From the NCBI RefSeq assembly GCF_043290135.1, contig NC_134700.1, forward strand, positions 164,019,272-164,083,271: a stretch of 64,000 nt of DNA, written 5' to 3'. The position numbers and the translations under genes were made by a program. Below, one piece after another: positions 47,160-59,137 of the stretch (the first letter of the stretch is position 1; the number at the start of each line of letters is the position of its first letter). Source of the stretch: Rhipicephalus microplus (lineage: Eukaryota; Arthropoda; Arachnida; Ixodida; Ixodidae). The notes under the pieces are model-generated. The model saw nothing but the letters and a program-made list of their open reading frames with translations, was not told where the DNA came from and did no database searches.

Positions 47160-47210
47160 GGAAAATGACAACGACGAGCGGAAGATTACCTCAACGTTTG
47201 AAAAGAATAT

Positions 47211-47449
47211 TGACACAATGTGACTTCAAATTACGCGCGCTAGCAAATACTTGTGCCTTCTAGATGATTTGCGATGCACGAGCCTGCGGGACCCAGCTGC
47301 GCGCGAACCGGGTTGAAAAAAAAAGAAGAACGTAGAAGAAGAGGCAGAAGGCAATCCTCGAGACAATCTAGCTGTGCTATAATTCTCGGGCACAAGTTCG
47401 CCCAGCCTACGTTAGCTTATTAAAAGAGTTTATTGAAAAGTGCGTTACA
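47211..47449 (+). repeat. 5' LTR of the Ty3/gypsy element
   Basis: 239 bp starting TGACACAATGTG and ending GTGCGTTACA. It matches the 3' LTR with about six substitutions and one base of length difference in an A run. TATAATT and ATTAAA boxes lie in the last 90 bp. The flanking ATAT (47207-47210 and 53322-53325) is the likely target-site duplication. Confidence 0.95.
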
Positions 47450-47453
47450 AATC

Positions 47454-47471
47454 TGGTGGAAGTGCTGGGTG
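47454..47471 (+). other. Primer binding site (gypsy)
   Basis: TGGTGGAAGTGCTGGGTG begins four bases after the LTR. The TGG start fits pairing with a tRNA CCA end; the tRNA is not identified. Confidence 0.6.
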
Positions 47472-47473
47472 GG

Positions 47474-48859
47474 ATGCCAAGCCCCTCTCGAGTGACGGAG
47501 CACAGTCCAGAACCACAGCGATTTCGACCCAACGAGCTGACGACTGTTCATCAGCGCTGCAGTCGACGCCTACGTGGAGAGGGTCCTGAATTTTCACTTT
47601 TATCGACTTCGCTTGGAACATCAACGGCTGTGAACGGGTACGCAACCGACATGACAGCTCAGGTCACTCCAGCCAACATTGTCGTAAACCAGCCAACGCT
47701 ACCAAAGCCTTTTCACGGTGAAAGCTACGAGGACGCAGAGGACTGGCTTGAGCACTTTGAACGCGTCGCAAAGGCTAACGGATATGAGGAAGAGCGCAAA
47801 CGTGGAAGTGTTTACTTCGCACTGGAAGATAGCGCACGAACGTGGTATGAAAATCACGAAGCCACCTTCCGGTCATGGAATGATTTTCGACGGGAGCTGC
47901 TCGCTACTTTCCCGAACACAAACCGCAAAGAGAGAGCTGAAGCTGCGCTCCAGACAAGAAATCAGCGCAATAACGAAACTGTCGCCATGTATCTGGTAGA
48001 CATGTCTCGCTTATTCCGCCGAGCGGATCCAAATATGAGCGAAGACAGGAAGCTGCGCCATCTGATGCGAGGCGTGAAGCAAGAACTCTTTGCCGGACTA
48101 ATTCGAAGCCCGCCGCGCACCGCCGCCGAGTTTCGTTCCGAGGCGACTACAATGGAAAGGACGCTACAACAGCGAGCAAGGTTATACAACCGGGATGCGA
48201 TCGTCACTTCCTTGGACATGTTGCCACCAGCCTTCGGTAACGGCATGGAAGCACTACGCGAGCTCGTGCGGTCTGTTGTGCGAGAAGAGCTGCAGAGGCA
48301 GCGTCTTGACCAGAACGCTCCAATGCTTTCGTCTCTGGCCGATGTGATCCGTGAGGAGGTCAGGCAGGTGGTACGCGAACCTTCGAGCAACGCACAGCCA
48401 GGGCCGCCACTACAACAGAAGACGAGAATGACGCATGCTGATGTGCTACTACGAGGACCTCCAGGACGTGCGGACGTCGCGGCGGCTACACCTATGCAGT
48501 ACCCGATGCCGCCGAGCACCCTGCAGCCAACGCCAGAGAGGAGACTAAGGAAGAGCGATGTCTGGCGCACTCCCGACAGGATACCGCTGTGTTACCACTG
48601 TGGGGAGCCTGGTCATCTCTACCGAACGTGCCACTACCACCAGGTAGGACTCCGTGGTTTTCCTGTTAATGCACCTCGACCACGAAATGGTGAACGTCCC
48701 TTCGAAATTGAAGAATACCTGTCAGGTCGTCAAACCTCAAGTTGCTTCCAACGACACCAACCTCGGGCAACGACAACGGGGAGGTATAGATCGCCTAGCC
48801 CCCGACCTTCAGCAAGCTCCCCAAGGTCTCGTTCCCCAAGCCCGCGTCAAGAAAACTAG
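47474..48859 (+). CDS. gag: gag polyprotein of Ty3/gypsy element
   Basis: 461 codons from ATG 47474; the frame is open from the primer site, and an alternative ATG at 47651 lies just before the conserved core. The retrotransposon gag core reads PFHGESYEDAEDWLEHFERV, then FALEDSARTWYENH and FRRELLATFPN. A CCHC zinc knuckle CYHCGEPGHLYRTC is at 48590-48631, and the tail is Arg/Ser/Pro-rich. It would form the capsid and bind RNA. The frame is intact. Protease begins in the -1 frame and overlaps the end of gag, consistent with a -1 ribosomal frameshift. Confidence 0.9.
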   Translation: MPSPSRVTEHSPEPQRFRPNELTTVHQRCSRRLRGEGPEFSLLSTSLGTSTAVNGYATDMTAQVTPANIVVNQPTLPKPFHGESYEDAEDWLEHFERVAKANGYEEERKRGSVYFALEDSARTWYENHEATFRSWNDFRRELLATFPNTNRKERAEAALQTRNQRNNETVAMYLVDMSRLFRRADPNMSEDRKLRHLMRGVKQELFAGLIRSPPRTAAEFRSEATTMERTLQQRARLYNRDAIVTSLDMLPPAFGNGMEALRELVRSVVREELQRQRLDQNAPMLSSLADVIREEVRQVVREPSSNAQPGPPLQQKTRMTHADVLLRGPPGRADVAAATPMQYPMPPSTLQPTPERRLRKSDVWRTPDRIPLCYHCGEPGHLYRTCHYHQVGLRGFPVNAPRPRNGERPFEIEEYLSGRQTSSCFQRHQPRATTTGRYRSPSPRPSASSPRSRSPSPRQEN

Positions 48860-50981
48860 AGTCAGCGACCTGTGGAGGCAAGGCCGCTGTCGACGCTAAT
48901 GCAGAAAAATCTCCATTGCTGACTCTGAACGACGACCGATTCAGAAACTGGTGCTTCAATAGTGACGTTACTTCCGATTTACGTGTGTTCGTTGATGCTA
49001 CAAAGTCATCGGACTAGTAGATACCGGCGCAGATTATTCAGTGATGAGTAGCGGACTTTCTAAAGTACTAAAGAAAGTGCTGACTCCTTGGAAGGGACCA
49101 CAAGTTCGCACAGCAGGAGGGCACCTCATCGACCCTACTGGAATATGCACAGCAAGAATCGGAATACGGGGTTTCACGTACGTCGCCAGTTTTATTGTGC
49201 TGCCGGAATGCTCAAGAGACTTGATTATCGGCATGGATTTCTTGCGAGCTAATGACGCTGTAATTAACTTGCGAGAATCTTCCGTCTCATTCTCGACTAG
49301 GCACGCGATTGGTACCTTTGAAACGGAAGAAAACGTATATGACCTTTGTATTGCAGATGATGGAGTCATGGTTCCGCCAAGATTGAGCATATCTGTCGCA
49401 GTAAACAACAAAGCATTCAGTGAATTCGAAGGATTTGCTGACAACAACACTGCCTTACTACTCCAAAAAGGGATCTGCATGGCACGAGGCCTTGTTAGGT
49501 TACGTGACGGATGTGCAAATGTTCTACTCACAAACTTTGGAAATGAGATGCAGCACGTTGCAAAAGGAACCGTCATCGCCAGTCTGAATGATTTCGTCCA
49601 GGTTACGGAGCTGCGAACATTTGAAACCAATGATTCTGATTTCGAAGACGTGGAGTCTGTTTTTGCAGCCATCGACATCGAGCCAGGCCTACTACCAAGC
49701 GAAAAAGAGCAAATAGAGGGTCTTTTAAGGGAATTCGCCGAATGTTTCACGTTGTCATCTAAAGTTCGACGCACTCCTGTCGCTAAACATCGCATCATTG
49801 TCGACGAGTCAGTGAGGCCAATACACCAGCATCCCTACCGAGTGTCACCAAAAGAAAGAGAAGCTATTGGTATTCAGGTTAAAGAAATGCTCAAAGACAA
49901 TGTAGTCCAGCCTTCATCAAGTCCATGGGCGTCACCTGTTGTTCTTGTGAAGAAAAAAGACCAAACCTTACGTTTCTGCGTTGATTATCGGAAGCTGAAT
50001 GCCGTCACCAAACGGGATGTTTATCCTCTGCCAAGAAATGATGACACGCTGGATAGGCTGCGAAATGCCAGGTATTTTTCCTCATTGGATCTTAAAAGTG
50101 GGTATTGGCAGATAGAAGTGAACGAAAGAGATCGCGAAAAGACAGCGTTTGTGACACCGGACGGTTTATACGAGTTCAAGGTACTCCCTTTTGGCCTTTG
50201 TTCAGCACCCGCCACATTCCAACGGATGATGGACACAGTGCTTTGTGGTCTCAAATGGCAGTCATGTCTGGTTTATCTCGACGATGTTGTAGTTTTCTCT
50301 GCTACCTTTGAGCAACATTTGGAAAGGCTCCGGGCCGTGCTCACTGCGATCAAATCAGCGGACTTGACGATAAAACCGCAGAAATGTCATTTCGGCTTCC
50401 GTGAGCTCCTTTTTCTCGGCCATGTCATCAGCGCAGAAGGCGTCCGCCCAGAGCCTGCAAAAACTGAGGCCGTAGCAAGATTTCCGAACCCAACAGACAA
50501 AAAGGCTGTTAGGCGATTTTTAGGTCTCTGCGCCTATTATCGACGGTTTGTTAAAAATTTTTCACGAATTGCTGAACCACTGACACGGCTGACAAAAGAG
50601 GAAATGTCTTTCGTATGGCTTGCCGAACAAGAGGATGCCTTCAATGAACTACGAAAGTGCCTTCAAAGCCATCCTGTTCTGGCGCATTTTGACGAGGAAG
50701 CGGAAACCGATATCCACACGGATGCAAGCAATTTAGGTCTTGGGACCGTGCTCATCCAATGGCAAAACGGACAAGAACGAGTCATTGCGTACGCCAGTCA
50801 CACTCTTTCGAAAGCTGAGGTGAACTACTCAGCGACCGAGAAAGAATGCTTTGTCGTGGTATGGGCTATCAACAAGTTTCGACAATATTTATATGGTAGG
50901 CCTTTTCGAGCTATAAGCGACCATCATTCGCTATGCTGGCTGGCTATTCTCAAGGACCCATGTGGACGGCTTGCACGATAG
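48860..50981 (+). pseudogene. pol: pol: protease, reverse transcriptase, RNase H of Ty3/gypsy element
   Basis: Protease carries LVDTGADYSVMS, with the catalytic DTG at 49020-49028. The reading frame shifts by one base near 49004, just upstream, which cuts the protease off from its N-terminal part. Reverse transcriptase follows with CVDYRKLNAVTKRDVYPLP, YFSSLDLKSGYWQI and YLDD (50274-50285). RNase H starts at TDASNLGLGTVL (50718). The frame is stopped by TAG at 50979-50981, where a Trp is usual (RLAR-x-SLRIQEYD), and continues in the same frame after it. The long 646-codon frame is otherwise intact. Confidence 0.9.
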
Positions 50982-51819
50982 AGCTTGCGAATACAGGAGT
51001 ATGATATCACGCTTGTGTACAAGTCAGGTCGCAAGCACAGTGATGCGGACTGCTTGTCACGTGCTCCGATTCAACCTGCTGCTTCTGCTTCCACCGAGGA
51101 TGGTGAAGATTTTATTTTCTTGGGAGCTGTGACACCATCAGAGATGGCACATCCGCAGCGATCCGACCCTGAGATACTCCTCGTGATCAAGTACCTACAA
51201 GGACAGTCTGTCGATGTTCGACGACCTTTTGTCCGCGCCTTGTCAGCGTTTGTCCTACGAAACAACATCCCGTATAAAAGGAACTTTGACAACAATACAG
51301 CGACATTCCTGCTTGTCGTCCCTTCACCTCTGCGACCAGAGATTTTGGAGGCTTGCCACGACGATCCACAGCTGGACACTTAGGAGTAAGCAGAACGTTA
51401 GCACGCATCCGCACTAAATACTACTGGCCGAAGTTGCTTAGCTCTGTACGACACTGTGTCAGAACCTGCCGGGACTGCCAAAGATGTAAAACGCCACCGC
51501 TAAAACCAGCAGGTCTCCTTCAACCGATAGAACCGCCAGAAGCCCCATTCACACAAGTAGGAATGGGCTTACTGGGCCCATTTCCTACGTCGTCATCGGG
51601 AAAAAGGTGGATAATAGTTGCGACCAACTATTTAACCAGATATGCCGAGACATCGACTCTAGTTAAAGGATCAGCCGTTGAAGTAGCCGAATTCTTCGTC
51701 TCCAACATAGTACTGCGGCACGGAGCTCCAAAAGCGTTGATCACGGACCGAGGGACTGCATTTACGGCCGACCTGATGAAATGTATCATGAAATTGACGC
51801 ACACCAGTCATAGAAAAAA
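50982..51819 (+). pseudogene. pol: pol: end of RNase H and N-terminal integrase
   Basis: The frame runs from SLRIQEYDITLVYKSGRKHSDADCLSR to CHDDP, then shifts near 51369 and resumes with AGHLGVSRTLARIRTKYYWP and CRDCQRC, completing the HHCC zinc-binding region. The first catalytic Asp of the integrase core is replaced by Gly (GGC at 51566-51568, in VGMGLLGPF). The second Asp (ITDRG, 51746-51748) is present. The core is cut at 51820 by an insertion. Confidence 0.85.
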
Positions 51820-52370
51820 TTGCCCGCAGCTTCCCTCGGGGGAACACAGAGGAGGATGCGGAGCATATAATTGGTTAACGGGGTGTTAAAGTGCGACTTA
51901 CTTGGGTTGATGGCTAAATTGGTTAACGTGGTTGTGAAATGGGGTGTTAAATTGCGACTTACTTGGGTCGATGGCTAAATTGGTTAACGTGGTTGTGGGA
52001 GGGGTTGTTAAATGAGTGAACACGTACACACGTATGCGAAAGGGTGGCGCTGGTCGAAGGGACGTCGATCATTGTGTTTGTGGATTCGTTGGAATTTATT
52101 TCACCGCGACCTTGGACGTCGACGCGCCGTACAAACCAACCGACGAGCGGCAACTGAGCGAGCGAGCGCCGACCTTGAGTATATATACAGCGCGACGGCG
52201 CATGCACTGTCAGCTGTCGAATGTTCTCGAAGGAGAAGCGCGCGCGGCACAGATGGTGGGCGACGGCGCGACGGCGCATGCGCGCGCGTCAGCTGTCGAA
52301 TGTTCGAGAAGCGGTGCGGACGGCGCGGACGGCGCACTACAAGGCGCGAGTATAAGATGCTTCCGCATCT
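51820..52370. mobile_element. 551-bp insertion in the integrase core
   Basis: Removing 51820-52370 rejoins the integrase at the expected YYPQANGLTER region. The insert starts TTGCCCGCAGCTTCCCTCGG and ends CTTCCGCATCT. It carries GATGCGGAGCATATAA at about 51855 and an inverted partner TATAAGATGCTTCCGCATC near its right end, two 61-bp tandem units (starting about 51881 and 51942), a TATATATA box (about 52177) and a duplicated GTCAGCTGTCGAATGTTC block (52208, 52289). AAAA flanks it on both sides. It is a non-autonomous element of unknown family. Confidence 0.7.
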
Positions 52371-52964
52371 AAAACGACGGTATATTATCCTCAAGCAAAT
52401 GGTCTAACGGAACGACTGAACAGAACGCTGGCTGATATGTTGTCAATGTACGTTGATATAGAACACCGTACTTGGGATAAAATATTACCCTATGCAACAT
52501 TCGCCTATAACACTGCGATGCAAGAGACAACACGGACGACGCCATTCCAACTTGTTTTTGGCCGGACGGTAATGACACCTTTAGATGCAATGTTACCTAT
52601 TGACGAGACGCCCGAGAATTACTATGACGTTCACGACTACATACAAAGAGCAGAAGAAGCTAGACAGCTGGCACGATATGGCATTCTCCAACAGCAGAAA
52701 ACCGACACGTATCGATACAATCTTCGAAGAAGAGACGTCCAGTACGCACCAGGAGACAGAGTATGGGTGTGGATTCCTGTACGAATACGTGGCCTGTAAG
52801 AAAAACTGCTTCGCCGCTGTTTCGGTCCGTACAGAGTGCTCCGCCGCGTCGGCTCGCTCAACTACGAAGTTACGCCAGAGGGACAGGATATTTCATCCCG
52901 ATGGCGGCATCGCACGGAAACTGTGCATGTCGTCATGATGAAACCATATCACGACAGGCAATGA
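52371..52964 (+). pseudogene. pol: pol: C-terminal integrase
   Basis: Resumes with YYPQANGLTERLNRTL, where E (52410-52412) is the third catalytic residue. Then FAYNTAMQETTRTTPFQLVFGR and the GDRVWV region. A TAA at 52797-52799 interrupts the frame, and downstream codons still read EKLLRRCFGPYRVLRRVGSLNYEV to TGA 52962. The chain therefore has a late nonsense change. Confidence 0.85.
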
Positions 52965-53070
52965 AACGCTGAAGATACAACGTTCTTTGACGTTAACGAC
53001 ATCCCCGACGAGGGTTTGTGAATGACTGCCATGCAACCAGTTTGACTCAAGCATCGGGACGATGCACTCT

Positions 53071-53083
53071 GGAAAGGGGGCAA
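53071..53083 (+). other. Polypurine tract (gypsy)
   Basis: GGAAAGGGGGCAA lies directly before the 3' LTR, the expected plus-strand primer. Confidence 0.8.
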
Positions 53084-53321
53084 TGACACAATGTGACTTC
53101 AAATTACGAGCGCTAGCAAATAATTGTGCTTTCTAGATGATTTGCGATGCACGAGCCTGCAGGACCCAGCTGCGCGCGAACCGGGTTGAAAAAAAAGAAG
53201 AACGTAGAAGAAGAGGCAGAAGGCACTCCTCGAGACGATCTAGCTGTGCTATAATTCTCGGGCACAAGTTCGCCCAGCCTACGTTAGCTTATTAAAAGAG
53301 TTTATTGAAAAGTGCGTTACA
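53084..53321 (+). repeat. 3' LTR of the Ty3/gypsy element
   Basis: 238 bp, about 97% identical to the 5' LTR by eye, with the same TGACACA start and GTTACA end. It is followed by ATAT, the likely target-site duplication. Confidence 0.95.
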
Positions 53322-53500
53322 ATATCTTAGGTTTTACGTCCCAAAACCACGATACGATTTAGAGAGACGCTGTAGGGCTTCGAAAATTTTGATCATCCGG
53401 TGTTTTTCAACGCGCACTGATATCACAGAACCCACGGGCCTCTGGCGATTAACCTCGCGAAATGCGAACACTGCAGCCGGTATCGAACGCGCAAGCTTAA
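53322..53500 (-). mobile_element. Diverged SINE at the gypsy insertion site
   Basis: Ruka-like blocks in order: TTTTACGTCCCAAAACCACG, CTTCGAAAATTTTGATCA, TCAACGCGCACTGATATCAC, ACGGGCCTC, GCAGCCGGTATCGAACGCG. The last is the B-box region on the minus strand. The gypsy element inserted at or next to its 3' end. Confidence 0.65.
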
Positions 53501-53604
53501 CAATTACAGTCGATCACAGTAAGCATGGTTCCACTGGGGCCGACCATATATCGAAAGAGGACAACTGCAATGGTAATAGAGCCGGAACAAGCGAGAATCT
53601 ACTT

Positions 53605-53945
53605 TCCTGTTACATTGTATAACATTGTCTAACCACTGTACGTTCAATGATAGAGCATCGGACGCATTATTCGAAGGTCGCAGGTTTGGTCGCTGCCAGA
53701 GGCAAATTATCTTTTCGTACCACTTAATTTATACACCCTTATAACGTATTTTATACTTTTTCTTCTCTACTTCTCTCTTTCTTTTCTTTACCCTCTTAAT
53801 CCCCTCTTCTCACGCGTGTGGTAGAAAATGAATGCAATTTAGTTAACATCACTACCTTTCTGATATTGCTTCTCTCACTGTCTATTATACTTTCCATGGT
53901 ATATGTTCCCGTTATTATTTTGTTGAATAAACAAAAAAAAGAAAT
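53605..53945 (+). mobile_element. tRNA-derived SINE with LINE-like pyrimidine tail
   Basis: The head has GTTCAATGATAGAGCATCGG (A-box region, about 53642) and CAGGTTTGGTCGC (B-box region, about 53691). A CT-rich 3' part follows with GTGGTAGAAAATGAA, then GTTAAC. That order recalls the LINE 3' UTR at 32988-33020 and may be how it is recognised by a LINE. Ends are approximate. Confidence 0.6.
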
Positions 53946-53949
53946 GCTT

Positions 53950-56900
53950 AAAATGGCTATTCTATCCTTCCTACAGCATAGCCATTTAATTATGAACTGT
54001 AAATATTCATATGACTAGCCGAACACTGCAGAACTTGATGTTATAAAACCTTAGCAGAACAATCAAATCACAAAAATACAGCTGCGCAAGGCCTTTAGCC
54101 TTGCAACAGCGACGCCATGCAGGACTAGCCCCCCCCCCCCCTTTCTTTTTTTCGCATGGCTTTACAGATTCTCACTTTGCATTGTCCCCACTTGCTTTTC
54201 TTCTCGCAAGCGCAGTTCTCGATGCTGGGCACAGATTTATTGACAGGTAGATTAAACAGCCATGTGAGCTATATACATCAAATGACAACCAAATGGAAAA
54301 TGATATGATGGCCTTGCCGTAGAGTAAGGGCTGGCTAGACCCTGCCCTCAACCTCCAACGTCACGGAAGTGCGTGGGCAGTTATTGCTTACAGGTGATTC
54401 TGTACTTGACATCACGTCATCGTTTTTACTGCTAGTGTTTCTTTTTTTCTTTGGCAAGACGTTATGCGCACTGCTCACCTCGTGCCCGCCATAAATGGAA
54501 AACCGGCGCTTTTGGCTGAAGTTCGCCGCCTATCATGCAGAGCAGACGCAACCTTTGCATACACTCAAGCACTCTTCTTTTGTTAGGATATTTCCATTAG
54601 TATGTGCGTCCCAGAGTCACATTGCTCCAGGCGAATTGATAACTATAGCGGACTCCTTGGTTGGCACAGCTTAGCCGGGGATGCCGGCTGCATTGAAGTG
54701 AATGGACGCATGCGGAACAAGACCGAGGCCACAGCAAAAGGAACAAGACTGTACAATTCAGAAGATTCATGGCACTTGTAGAAAGGTGGATACTTGAAAG
54801 TCGGCCAGCATGGGGTCGAGATTATATGACGCAGGGTAAAGCCAATATGCCGGCAGAAATTTCATCTTGCGTGATTTGTTCGGCCACTGTCCATCAGCTC
54901 AAAAATATCGTAGGTACTGCTGTCGCCAGCGGTGATGTCAGGGACAAGAACGTTAAACTGAGACCAACGGAGTCGACATAAACGAGAAGATAGTAAATAA
55001 ACTTTTTGCACACTTGCGCCATTGTGAGTCATCAGCCTTCTATTATGAAGGAAAATACCCTCACACTCCAGGCTAATTCGCAGTTTCACCATCGGTGTCG
55101 CAGTGCACACTATTGACACGCACGCACAAACCGAGTATGAAACAACGCCGAGAAATGCGACATGTGCGTGCATGTGCGATGGCAAAAACGAGGAAGCTAA
55201 GTGGGCGTGCAATCATGTTTTCTTTCAGCAACCTGCCTTAGGAAGGTGAAATGGGCGAGTTATTTACAATCCAACCTGGACGTTGTGCCTGTTCGCACTT
55301 CTGAATAGGCTTGCGCGAGAAGCATAACTACGAAATCTGCCAAAGCATTTACTATTCGGCTGATCTTCGTGATGGGTGTGTCTCCATCATGCGATTGTGT
55401 ATGCATGCTCCTGTAAAACCACATGCCAGTTGGCGCTTGTCTTGTTCACAGTGTTGTTTCTCTTCACATGCTTCACATTTATACGTCTTCATAAGAATTG
55501 TCACCACAGAATAAGATTAGCCCGATCAACGAATGAATGGACGAACAGAAATCTGGAAAAAAGCGCCAGCAAGGATGCCAGCCCGGGCTCAGACCACGGA
55601 GTGGAATGTGTGGTGACTTATATATGCTTTCTCCTATTGCCCAGGCTCGCTAGATTTCCCGCCGTCTGTGGTGTAGATTCAAGATAATCAGATCGTTTAG
55701 CAATCGCTTCTTGATGAAGATCGGTCCTATGTTGTCCTCAGGGTTCATTACTCTTATCCGTCTGCATTTTTATAAGATATGCACCATATCTGCGGGCTCG
55801 TGCTTCCAAAGCTTCACTTCAGGTACTGCCGGAAATTGACTCTGTTCAGGTGTACTAAACTTCGGAAGGTTCTTATTTGTGATCGGGTCGAATCTGCTTC
55901 TTGGTATCTGTCCAGCTGTTGGAGCTGTGGCGGGCACGCTGCTTGTTGTTTTTTATAGATGTGCTAGGAGGTCATGGCGTGCGAGCAGGCTGTCTATGTT
56001 GTGTTGCATTGCTGATTCATCCTCGCCACCTCCACCACACTGCTCCCCCTTCCGTGGTGGTTGTGGCGTGTCGGGTGGCCACTGTGAAAGCCGCGTTGAG
56101 CTATTTTTCACGCGTGGTATTTTTGGGTGAGGAGGGTGGTTGAACGACTGTTCACCGGAACAGTCATCTGTGCAGAAAATTTTCAGTCTGTACTATACAT
56201 TGCGAATTGGGTTTAAACTATTGACTATACCACTTTTGAACTCCATTTATATGTGCATGAGTTACGTATTCACTGGCTATCGGCTCACGAAAAAAATTCT
56301 GGCCAACGAAGACGTTTCGTGAAATATTTGCAAGTTGTTCGCCCGAATCGCTTGGCTCGTAGGCCTACTTCATCAGGCCGCCCTAGTGCACATCAAGAGT
56401 CAGTATTCCTCCCGAAGAGCCTTTGTACAGTGCAGACATGTGGCAGCGTTCACACCACCACAGCCAACAGACGCTTCACACTTCGCAAACGCTGTACCAA
56501 GCAATTACAAGAGGCCTCATGCAAAAGCTTTTGTATTTCAATAAAACAGCCACCCTCGCATACAAGAACACCTGAAAGTGCAGTCCTTCAACGCTATTTC
56601 CGGGAAATCTCATTCGAGAGCATTATCTTTTCTTGATGGCTCAAGATGACAAGGTGGACTGAAAAGCGGAGTTCCTCCTAACAAATATACCCGCAACCAC
56701 ATACCCATTTGAATTGAAAAACTATTCCGGGAACGAAAGAATCCCTTCTGTTTTTAACAAACATACCGGGTACAATATACGTGTTTCCTCTCCTGCATAT
56801 GGAACTTAGTTCTTTAACGTAACCGGGAACATTTGACTGTAGAACACTGACTCAGTCGCCATGTGCGTATTCCCTAAAAATTCTCGCAGCACCTTTCTTT

Positions 56901-57606
56901 GTTTAAAAGTTTCAGTTTCTCTGTAATTCGACTTTTTCCGTGCGGTATACCTACCCAATTAGAGTCCCAAAAGCTACCCTACCTGTAGAGTTTTTCTGTA
57001 TGAAGCTGCCACGCTTAACATCCGAGTTGTTTAATATTTTATTAGAAGGAGCAACACCATGGCTCTCAGTGCTTCGTGCTCTAACGGAGGGCCACTGCAA
57101 GACAACGGCTCAAGCAATAGGGTCTGTCTGCTCGCAATTCTCCAGCGCTCTAGCATGGGCCTGAATAAAACATGTCACGTCCAGAGGCACTGCGTCGACT
57201 CTTTAGGTAAGCGAGATTCTATGTTGCCTATGAAATATTCTTTAGCGTGCACGTTTTCAAGTGGTGGTTGTTCTGAAGAACGATATAAAGCACGAACAAA
57301 AATAAAACCTCATTCTGAAGAGGATTGCTATAGTATGCTTTTCATTGTCGCTTCAGCAAGATGTACTCGCCAGAGGCACAGTGCATTGCGATACTTTCCA
57401 CGTGTACAGTTCATTTCGGTTCCGAAGTACGTGACAGCTTCAGTGATTATAGCAAAAGCTAGTGAATCAAGCAGATTACGACTTCATAGCATCATTCCTA
57501 GGAGCATCATTACGAAATAAACTATCTGTGCAGACACCGGCGGAAACATATTAAATTGTGTCATTTTTTATGCAAGATATCTCGGTGAGCTAAACGACCT
57601 TTCACC

Positions 57607-57669
<63 letters not shown>

Positions 57670-59100
57670 CGGTAAATTGGTATATGTCAGATTGTGCAGA
57701 CATGACATATATATCCCGCAGATAAACGACTTATGCCTTGACCAATATTTAAAGACTTTATGGCGATGACATGCAGGCCGTTTTAATATTATGTGGTAGG
57801 CTTCAAGATGTATGCCATGACAGCCCTGTTTGGCAAGCATCAATGAGTGGACATAACAAGAATGCATTCAAGCTTAATATTTATTTCACTTGAGCGGTAT
57901 TAGTGTACCACCACTAAGTGTCGCGTTCTAAGCCCACCTTATATTTTGCAACATTCTCATTAGCCCTTTCTACCAGTTTTTGGCATCTGCAGAGTATAAG
58001 AAATAACAGCATGACATAGTTTACAAATCAATTCATATGGTTTGAACGCAATGACGTCGCACGAGTACAACTATACAAGCTATAAACTTGACAGAATCGG
58101 CATGTGTGGTATTGAACGAACGTACGCGATACTTACTACTGCCCTAAATTTATGCAAACTTCTTTCTGAGCCAGCAATTATTTCATTAGCTCTATCTATC
58201 TCCATGCATCATCTGTTGTTTTTCTTTGTACTTGCACACATGTGTAAAAGTAGGCTACTTCGCCACCGTGTATTGATCGTTGAAGGGTTTTTATTGCCCA
58301 CATATTGCTCAATGTATGTGCAAAACTTACGAACAAGTACCTGAGGTCCAGGATATACAGATATGGAGATTATGAACATAAGAAACCTAAAACTATGCGA
58401 TAAATATTCCCACGCATTTCAGTTCCGGCGATTTTGAATAATAGACTACAATTCGTAAAGCGCACGAATATATCTTTTCATGTGGTCCTTTCATCACACA
58501 ACGTATGTGTACAGTTCATACGATGCTCAAAGTGAATCCCTTTGAATTACTGTCTCTCAGTGAATCCCGTAATGTTAGCATGGTTAATGCTCATTTAGCG
58601 AATGTCGCAATCACTTTGATCAAAGCATTATGTCTGTTTAAATTAGCTCAGTTTAACTGGTAAAAAACTTTGACTTATGTTTTTCGCAGTCTACTAGCAA
58701 AATTGAATGGTTGGCTGATTAATTAATTGGTTGATTGGTTTAATGGCTGATTGATTCATTGGTTAGTCAGTTGAGTGATTGATTTAAGTACTATACAGAA
58801 TGTTGCAGTAGTTCAGCTAGGCGTTCTTTTTGTTTCTACGCGGTACAGAAAGCGAGGTATTTAGGTGGCATTCAGCATTAAATGGTATGGCTTGCTATTA
58901 CATACAGAGTAATATTTTATGTTCACCGAAAACTAAAATGATTTCTGTGAACTATGTCCGTATTTTTTGAGCAGCCACTAGGTAGAACGGCCTTCCCCAA
59001 GATTTCGTCCGCATTGCTTCATCATCTGTTTCTCAAGACTAATAATATAGTCTTCAACACCAAAAAATACGTTCCCTGCTTATTGTTAACCTAAACAAAC
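53950..59100. other. Long stretch without recognised gene
   Basis: Several ORFs reach 100-150 codons (for example 57059-57520, plus) but without domains or convincing splice context. A C run sits at 54129-54141, and TTGATTGG-type low complexity at 58710-58785. Confidence 0.4.
57607..57665. repeat. (AT)n microsatellite
   Basis: About 29 perfect dinucleotide units; self-complementary. Confidence 0.95.
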
Positions 59101-59137
59101 CTCATCCCTTATGTAATGCCCCTCCGAAAAAGGGGGG

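Noticed and set aside
57059..57520. 153-codon plus-strand ORF
   Set aside because: No recognisable domain, no repeat relation and no clear splice signals; length alone is not enough in 64 kb.
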